Source: Symbiotaphrina buchneri
Taxonomy: Eukaryota > Ascomycota > Symbiotaphrinales > Symbiotaphrinaceae
Direction: 5' to 3'
Assembly (NCBI GenBank): GCA_001599915.1
Contig: BCIG01000007.1
Span: 682,001-746,000, forward strand
Length of the DNA: 64,000 nt
Part shown: positions 57,460 through 64,000 of the stretch, piece by piece
Layout: each line of letters begins with the position of its first letter
Position numbering within the stretch: position 1 is the stretch's first letter
Notes under the pieces: model-generated
What the model was told of the DNA's origin: nothing
Seen by the model: the letters and a program-made list of their open reading frames with translations, nothing else
The model's database searches: none
Made by a program: the position numbers and the translations under genes

Positions 57460-58628
57460 GAGCGGTCCCCAGCTACCTTACGCAAGCATGTCTTTCTTGG
57501 GAGTTGGTGAGGCCTGTATCGTTGGTCTTGTGCTGGTCTCAGTTGTCTTTTGAACAACGAACGAATGAACAGCAGTTGTGTCATTTTGAGATGCTTCTTC
57601 AAAAGACAGTTACATGTCCACGTTCTTGTAGCATCCTGGGCATCATAAGGTATCTGCTGCAGTAACAATTGTGCTTGCCTCATGATGGTAGCCGTTATGA
57701 TGCGACATGTGCTCTCTTCGGCGGCACTCCTCATCTACAGATAGATCGGCTGATGAGTGTTCACCCGCCCTCGTTAGTCATATAAAGAATAAATGTTTGC
57801 GGAGCGGAAGTGAATGCGGAATAAGAGCAATGTGATTGTAGATCACCGTAACTGCGGGACCCGCTAGCAGAGGGACACTAAGGAAGCAGGCTGTCTGACT
57901 GTCAGATCTTACGGCACTTGGTACTTGTCGCCAACCGTATCAGTTTGCTATGGACACCCTGTTAGACCAATGAAGCACAAATTGCTGCTCTTTCTGCCAA
58001 TCGCTCGCCGGTGGCATAAAACACAAAGGATCACAGATTTCCGTATGCAAGCTTTGGGGCTGATGTTGTGGCTGCCTCCCGTCTATGTAGATATCTCAGT
58101 GCATTGTTGTGACGGATATCATTAGCGGCGAGGGCAGCAAGACGGATTCTGAGCCCCTCAGCCAGCCTTATTCCCGACAGTCTTGGCATGAATAGCTGAC
58201 GGAAAGGGTAGCCGAAAATGGAATATGCAGGGTGAGCGGCTGAGATGCCGCGCGGAGCAAGGATCTCGGAAGCATCCCCTCCATGTTCATATTTCTGATT
58301 AGTCTTCGGTGTCCTGTGGGGTAGTCAAGAATGTTTGATCTATCACGATCATTGCCCGGATCGGGCTTCGTACGGCGAATAAACATGTCTGACTAGAAGG
58401 CGGCGGGAAGCCTATCAGAGCAGCGGGTAAGCAGACGCCGATATAAACCATGCTGACAGGTGGTTTGCCCCTCCTTTGAAATTGCTCCCTGGAAGCCGTC
58501 CTCTACATTTATATCCTCAATTTCGTGCTGTGAAATTTGAGACTGAAGTATTTTGTATTAAAGGGACTTTTCTGTTCTGCAAACGTGTCTTGTTGTGCCG
58601 GAAGAGCCAAACGCTCAATATCCATATC
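57460..58628. other. intergenic, nothing supported
   Basis: About 1.17 kb. Short frames only; no RNA gene or repeat recognised. Confidence 0.5.
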
Positions 58629-59660
58629 ATGCGTGGCCCTCCTACTTTAGTTTCATTATGTCCCGAGCTTTTGGTCGAGATATCCTCTTGGCTTCCACCA
58701 TTCGCCGTGATACCCTTTCGGCAGACCTGCACGCACGTTAGTGCTGTTCTCATGGAGCATGAAGAGTACATTTGCGGACGCATTGCCAGCACATATTGTA
58801 CCCTATCTTCCTATTCTGTTAGCGGCCTCCATGCGAATATGTGCGTGGAGGAAGAGATAGAGGCAGCTTCACCTGGTTCCGAAAAGCAAATGAGGAAGGC
58901 CATCTCTCCTACACAGGAGCTACAGCAGCTCGCCCAGGAACATCGATTATCTGCATACCTGATGGACTGTTTGCTGCCACGGCACATCCCTCCGCCAGAG
59001 GCCCCTTCTGCTAGGCTCATTTCAGCTCTCCCACCAGCATCTACGACACCGACCGGGCAGATGCTCCCGCCGGAGCAGCAACTTGCTTTGAGACGGGGTC
59101 TTCCGCTGCTCTGGGTATATTGGCATGCTGCAGAGGCTGATCTATATCCTTTCAACCTTCGCCTCTTCTCTTCACTTTCCAACATGGCAAAGCCCCGGGC
59201 TTCCAGCCGATCCCACCGCCTCGCTTTTCTCGCATGCCCCAGCCTCTCTGCATCTTCTCTGGACTCGCTCTGGCTTACCTCCCTCATCCTATCCGAGCTC
59301 CTCATCGCTGCTGCTTGCCCAACGTACTGGGACGAGGAATGGGACGACGAAGGGCGGGCGTTGACGGGGCTAGACCCGGTGTATTTTTCTTTCGTCGAGA
59401 GCGTCTTATTTGGTGGTGTGGCGTGGCTGGTCAATGCTGTGGATGCATGCTGGAAACATGGCAGCGAGTCTCTTGCGCAGAAGCAGGAGAATGAGAGACC
59501 TCCCGAGATCGACTGGGGAGGCTGGAAGACTTGGAAAAGCAGACTTGGCAAGGAAACCAATGCAAATGTTGCATTGATACGGGAAGAACGGCGGAGAAGG
59601 AAGACAGAAGGAAAGAAAGCGATTGAAGTGGTGGTGAAGCCAGTCTTGCTGGGCTTATGA
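58629..59660 (+). CDS. F-box domain protein
   Basis: Single-exon 343-residue protein. The first ATG gives MRGPPTLVSLCPELLVEISS, then WLPPFAVIPFRQTCTHVSAV, an F-box at residues 8-50 that in other proteins binds Skp1 in SCF ubiquitin ligases. The rest is helical and hydrophobic in patches (LPLLWVYWHAAEADLYPFNL, LDSLWLTSLILSELLIAAAC, YFSFVESVLFGGVAWLVNAV) with no repeat that would name its substrate, and ends in a basic tail (EERRRRKTEGKKAIEVVVKP). The frame is open 150 bases upstream but without an ATG. A long antisense open frame (58811-59722) is judged a shadow because it lacks the F-box-type conservation. Distinct from the F-box-like gene at 41.4 kb. Confidence 0.78.
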   Translation: MRGPPTLVSLCPELLVEISSWLPPFAVIPFRQTCTHVSAVLMEHEEYICGRIASTYCTLSSYSVSGLHANMCVEEEIEAASPGSEKQMRKAISPTQELQQLAQEHRLSAYLMDCLLPRHIPPPEAPSARLISALPPASTTPTGQMLPPEQQLALRRGLPLLWVYWHAAEADLYPFNLRLFSSLSNMAKPRASSRSHRLAFLACPSLSASSLDSLWLTSLILSELLIAAACPTYWDEEWDDEGRALTGLDPVYFSFVESVLFGGVAWLVNAVDACWKHGSESLAQKQENERPPEIDWGGWKTWKSRLGKETNANVALIREERRRRKTEGKKAIEVVVKPVLLGL

Positions 59661-60239
59661 TGGCTCTGCGGCTGCATGTTCCCTGTAGTAGCGGGAGTTT
59701 CAGCGGTCATTTCAGAGCCCATCTATCTTCTGTATATTATTCGGTCATCATGCTAGAACCCGGCATAGTGATTGTCTCACTCGCGGATTCCCAAGCCTGC
59801 TCCTTCTCAGAGACACCGGGGAGGCACTTTATGCCAGAATTAGACCAATTGAAGCATTCCTGTTTGCTCATTGATCCTTTGTGTTCGTATGCAGATATTG
59901 TGGCCCGTAATGGAGAAATCCGCGTGATTTGGTTGGTCCGGCCCGACAGATCGAGCGGTGAAGTCATTTCCATCCGGTCCCCATGTCTTCGCTAGCGTAT
60001 GTTCCCAAGGGCCCCGCAGACAACTTTTCCTGTTCCAAGACCATCCAAGGCCGTTTGTCGCTCACGACCTCTGACCTCTTTGCTGCCTGCTCACGGCTAC
60101 TCCAAGACGGTCGTTCCTTTCAAGAACCCCTGCCTGCTCTATTCTTGATCGTCTTGGAGGACTGTCTGCGTCGCGTCCGTTTCACACTGACTGTGCGCTT
60201 CAATCGTCGCAACGGACCTTGTACTCTCTGTGTGTCATC
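59661..60239. other. intergenic, nothing supported
   Basis: 3' flank of the F-box gene and CT-rich leader of the BTB-like gene. No other feature. Confidence 0.5.
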
Positions 60240-62600
60240 ATGGCTCCCGCGGACGCATCCCGAAAGCCCCAGGCAAATCGCCAGCGGCCAACACCTGTCG
60301 TTCCAATCGTGCCTGTCGTTCCTTTAGCTAGGCCTCAGAAGCGGCGCTCTCTAGAGCCATCTGAAAAGCCTGCTCCGCCTGAGGCCAAAGAGGTTGCTCC
60401 CGAGAAAACTGCTACAGGCTTGGCGAACGGAGATGGGACGACTGATCTGAAGCCTGTCGACGACAATGTGAGATCGGACGGTGGCAAAGAACAGAAGAAG
60501 GAAGAGTCGACGTCTGAGGGACGAGAAGGCCCGCAACAAGACCATCCCGCCGAGCCCTCGGCGAGACAAGACGAAAAACCAGCTAGTGAGTCTGTCGCAG
60601 TGAGTTGTCGCCGTGTAACATGCTAACTTCCACCAGCGCCATCATCCCAGACCACCTCTGAAGCTGGACAGGGTGGCAACTCAAAGCGAAATGGCTATCG
60701 ACTTCCTCCGCCCTTCTATCCTGCGAGTCACCCATCTACTACATCATCCCCAGTCTCAGCACGCTCTCAACAACAGCCTTCCGAGCATGTCCCTCTGCAC
60801 CATCCGAACCCCAGTGTGAACAACATCACGTTTGGCGGATACCCTGAATCTTCCAATCCTTCCCCGGCTCCATCTGCATCTGCGGAAGGAATGCCGTATC
60901 CCCAACAATTACCTCCATCCGCGCCGGCGGCATATGTTCCTGGTCCAGGGCCTCAGGTTAACCACAACCACTCCCATCATGCTTCGGAACCTATAGTGCC
61001 TTTTGGCTACCCTCAGCAGTTCTACCCACCTAATATGCGCCCTGATATCTACTACCAGCAGAGATTCGCATATCCTGGTATGCCTCCGCCATATTACGAC
61101 CGCGCTCCATCTTTTGTTCCACCCGAGCACAATATGGCCTATCCTGCAGCAGGGCCGGCTCTTGGAGGAGCTGAGACTCGCTATCATCATGGAACCAATG
61201 GCCCTTCAATATCTTCCCAGGCGTCATCACATCGGTCTGCATCCTACGACCGCACAGCCCCCTCTGATAATAGAGCACCTCCCGCAAATAATATGGGCCC
61301 CAATGTTGAAGATAGCGTCAGTCAACCAAATGGAGCTCCGTGGCACGCCTCAGGTGGAGTTGGTCCAGCAAAAGTTGAAGATGATGCAGACGGGCTTGTG
61401 TCATACGTTCAGTCTCAGTTCGGCGATAGGGAGTTTGCTGATGTCACACTTGAAGTAACTCATATCTCTCAACGCTTTCCACCAATGAGTCTGCCGGTTC
61501 ATTCCGTTATTGCTGCTCGGAGTCCTCTCATAAAGAGACACATGAATTCACTATCTGGCAAGGATGGCCTCGACGGCGCAATCTTCAGTATTGGGACTGC
61601 CGATCAATTTTTGGAACCCGATGCCGTCGAGCTTGCGATCAAGCGCCTCTATGGATCTCCGCTGTTGACTTTTTCGGACCCGCGACAGTCCCGAGCAGAT
61701 TACCCGGGAAATGGCCACACCTCTACAACATTCCTTGCTCATGAAATACGGGACACATTAAGTCAGATGAACCTTGCACTCGCATATACAGCTGCTGGAC
61801 GTCTTCTAGAGATCGAGTCAGTATCATCGCGGGGCTCGTCGCTCGCTGTTCAGCTCTTGGATTGGGACACCCTCGAGCGTGCTCTAAACTTTGCATTGTC
61901 CGGGGGTCTGGGTAAGGCCTGGGAAAGTCTAGCTACGTCCACTAGAAGCACTTCTGCCGCCGCCTCCCGCCGTGGTAGCTCGGTGCCGCCGACACCTAAT
62001 ACCGACAGTACAGATAGTGGGAACGGGCATTCGAGGGGCACGGATGAAAATGCGTCTCGATCTCATAGCGGCCCTACTTATGGCGAGCAAGCTGGGGAGA
62101 TTATTGATGCGATTCTACGCTTCTTGACATCAAATTTGCCGAAGCACTTCCGCCTTGATACATCTGTGTCTCAACTCGACGGGGTTCCACGCCTGCCATC
62201 CCCAGCAGAGATGCCGAAGAAAGCCGATCCACGCCTCAAGTCCATCCGCTTCGGTGACTACTCACCAGAGGAGGCTGATGATAGGGACCCCACCATCACT
62301 CTGCTCTCCAAGATTCTCCTTTCTCTCCCCTTTGCTCTTCTGAAATTCATTCTCGAATATCCTCACCTTGGCAATCCTCGCGAGGGGCCGCTTGATCTAG
62401 CTTTAAAGCACGCGTTGGCTCAGTCTGTCATCCAAGAACGTGAGAAACGGCGCCAAGCTGTACGCTGCAAGCCGACCTCTTCTGGCGAGGAGAACGCCGC
62501 TACCGCAGCATTGTGGGATGCCGTTGGATGGGAGGAGCAGGTCATTCCTCATGGCCCTCACGGGGATTTCGAGCTCATTCGGACCAAGCTCATGTCTTAG
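60240..62600 (+). CDS. BTB/POZ-like domain protein
   Basis: Two exons, 60240-60585 and 60637-62600, give 769 residues; the intron has donor GTGAGT and branch GCTAAC. The first ATG is MAPADASRKPQANRQRPTPV. A long disordered N-terminus (residues 1-360, Pro/Gln/His/Tyr-rich, e.g. PFYPASHPSTTSSPVSARSQ and YYQQRFAYPGMPPPYYDRAP) is followed by a BTB/POZ-like fold near 370-500: GDREFADVTLEVTHISQRFP, MSLPVHSVIAARSPLIKRHM, then AVELAIKRLYGSPLLTF. The C-terminal 150 residues include KSIRFGDYSPEEADDRDPTI and LLSLPFALLKFILEYPHLGN. Such proteins may act as Cul3 adaptors or transcription cofactors; nothing here decides. The disordered head with Tyr/Pro repeats could support condensate formation, which is inference. 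Confidence 0.8.
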
Positions 62601-62659
62601 AGCAAGTCTGCAAATCATCATTGCTGGTGCCTTTTCTTTTTTCACAAAATCGTGCATTT

Positions 62660-62720
62660 TATTGCATCATCGTGTTTTGTCTTGAGTATCATCGTGTTTT
62701 GTCTTGAGTATCATCGTCGT
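62660..62720. repeat. Short tandem repeat in BTB gene 3' flank
   Basis: ATCATCGTGTTTTGTCTTGA and two further bases occur twice head to tail (22-base unit), followed by a partial third copy. It lies in the presumed 3' UTR. Confidence 0.8.
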
Positions 62721-64000
62721 TATCATCGTCTCGCATCCGGGCGTTGAATATCCCTCGCGGCATAGCAAGCGTTGGCGTTGTCTTTCCGGGCGTCGAATGG
62801 CAGTTTCTGGCACGCATTGAGGTCTTCTTCTTCTTTTGTAGATGCGGACCCATTTCTCTTCTTTTCTGGATGGCCTTGTCACTCCATGTCTACGGGTTAA
62901 GAAGAAAGCATTTGGGGGTGTGCCGAGTGGGTATCTTTCTCCGCCGCTATGCATCCGTGCTTGCACATTTTTGTCATGGCTGGAATCGCGGATCTCTAGC
63001 ATCTGGGATCATGTACTGAGTATGAAAATAAAAATGAGATTGTTGTATGAGTTAACACTGTGTATGGAGTGAATGATGCGTGTGTTGAGGTCGTGGATTC
63101 ACCTCGGTTGGTTTTCTCGTTGAGTGAGTGAACGCTCTGGGTGATCAACCCGCCGCTTGCTCCCTTCACACCCTTACCCACGGCTTGTACCCATCAGTGA
63201 TATTGCAGTCTTCAGAGTGACAAAGTCCCCCCGCCCAAACCGTCACGGACGCGTCTCCGTCCTGAGTAGCTGGCGTGAATTTGGTTGCGCAAGGAAGTCC
63301 CAAAGTTTATGTGCGGTGAGCAGTTTGGTGAATGGTGAGCCCCCGAAAGAGCAAGTTAAGGTAGGCAGGGCAGGGCAACTAAGGTTTAGGGAAGCGTAAT
63401 TTCCGATGGTCAAGCCTCAGTGGAGTTTACAACAAGGAAAAGCGGATGATCAAAGATAACCCGACCCACGCACTCCACACCGTTCAGTGCTCTCCTCGGG
63501 GCTACAGATGCGGCAGATCATCCACCCTACCTGTACGGAGTACTCCGTACGAGCTGTCAGGCGGGCGCGGGTGCGGGTTGTGGGACTTCCTGCCAGTGGG
63601 ACTTGGCGACGGGGAGAGATGCTTATTCCCTTTTTTCCCCTTCTCAAAGGAGCAGTTCAAGGGGGAAGAATCGCTACGAGAGATGTGGAGGGAGGCTGGG
63701 AAAACGTTTCCGTTTGAAGATCACGGCCCATATCTGTGTGATCTTGCATCTCTCGACGGCAACGTGCAGGAAACTGACATGATGGGTGCAAGCGTTGCAG
63801 GTTGTAAGTTGTCGATCACACGGGGCGGAGTCAGGTACAGTACGGTGTCGGTATTAGGTCAAGAGGACGCGGTGCTTTTGATTGGTCTGGGGTCTACTCT
63901 ACAGCGATGAGGTTTTAAATCATGCTTCTTCTCTTGAGTACTTCGTAGTCCTCTGTGCGACTCGAATTGCCTTTTTCCTTGACCCACTCGAAGAGTCGAA
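62721..64000. other. intergenic to window edge, no convincing gene
   Basis: The plus-strand open frame 63446-63910 (154 codons) has no family feature or intron and overlaps a palindrome near its start, so it is left out. Otherwise no feature seen. Confidence 0.45.
63533..63550. promoter_or_regulatory. Perfect 18-base palindrome with a CGG-N6-CCG core
   Basis: GTACGGAGTACTCCGTAC is its own reverse complement. The core CGGAGTACTCCG has the inverted CGG half-sites favoured by Zn2Cys6 binuclear cluster regulators. It could control a gene beyond the window edge. Binding is inferred. Confidence 0.4.

Noticed and set aside
58811-59722. 303-codon antisense frame over the F-box gene
   Set aside because: Ser/Arg-rich with no domain; the plus strand carries a clear F-box and proper start.
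63446-63910. 154-codon plus-strand frame near the window end
   Set aside because: No family, no intron and atypical composition; may be chance.
1-64000. CRISPR arrays, prokaryotic operons, LTR or virus-like elements
   Set aside because: No regularly spaced repeats, no reverse transcriptase, integrase, capsid or envelope reading frames and no LTR pairs were seen.

Overview
This window is nuclear DNA of a filamentous ascomycete (Pezizomycotina). Nearly all genes carry short introns, mostly about 46-75 bases, with GTRNGY donors, CTRAC/CTAAC branch points and YAG acceptors. Many products have their closest known relatives in Aspergillus, Neurospora or fission yeast (Sip5, Vip1, Pam16, Nic96, Cid14/Trf4). 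I cannot place the species; a dothideomycete or leotiomycete would both fit. I see no prokaryotic operons, CRISPR arrays, LTR elements or virus-like elements. Exon borders below were read by hand from splice consensus, reading phase and protein family expectation.

Layout. 0.2-5.1 kb: a Yop1/REEP-like ER-shaping protein, a TANGO2 protein and an unrecognised basic protein. 5.1-6.3 kb: a diverged partial copy of the next gene's 3' end and a 16-base minisatellite. 6.2-14.4 kb: two MFS exporters, a cysteine-rich single-pass membrane protein, a structured tRNA-like (Pol III/SINE-like) element, and two metallothionein genes whose last exon in each case is one Lys codon plus a stop. 15.6-20.9 kb: a Pex23/Pex30-type dysferlin-domain peroxin, the import motor subunit Pam16 and an Ara2-like aldo-keto reductase. 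21.2 kb: a 164-base MITE with long terminal inverted repeats and 8-base target duplications. 22.7-30.1 kb: Sip5, a Vip1-like RRM protein with a metallothionein-like tail, a 77-residue disordered protein and a seven-exon cyclase/formamidase-like enzyme.

30.9-41.2 kb: core housekeeping genes for RCC1, Nic96, an FGGY pentulose kinase and an EMC10-like ER protein. 41.4-46.6 kb: an F-box-like protein, a short-chain dehydrogenase whose frame is interrupted, and a spherulin-4 family protein. 47.6-50.0 kb: a Trf4/Cid14 non-canonical poly(A) polymerase. 50.9-55.2 kb: two small membrane proteins and an incompletely resolved multi-exon gene. 55.4-62.6 kb: a coiled-coil mitotic-type protein, an F-box protein and a BTB/POZ-like protein. 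62.6-64 kb holds no convincing gene.

How genes relate. Most neighbours are unrelated housekeeping genes, as is usual in fungi. The exception worth attention is 6-14.4 kb, where two exporters, two metallothioneins and a Cys-rich membrane protein lie together with repeats and duplications. That is a possible metal or detoxification neighbourhood, but nothing here shows co-regulation.
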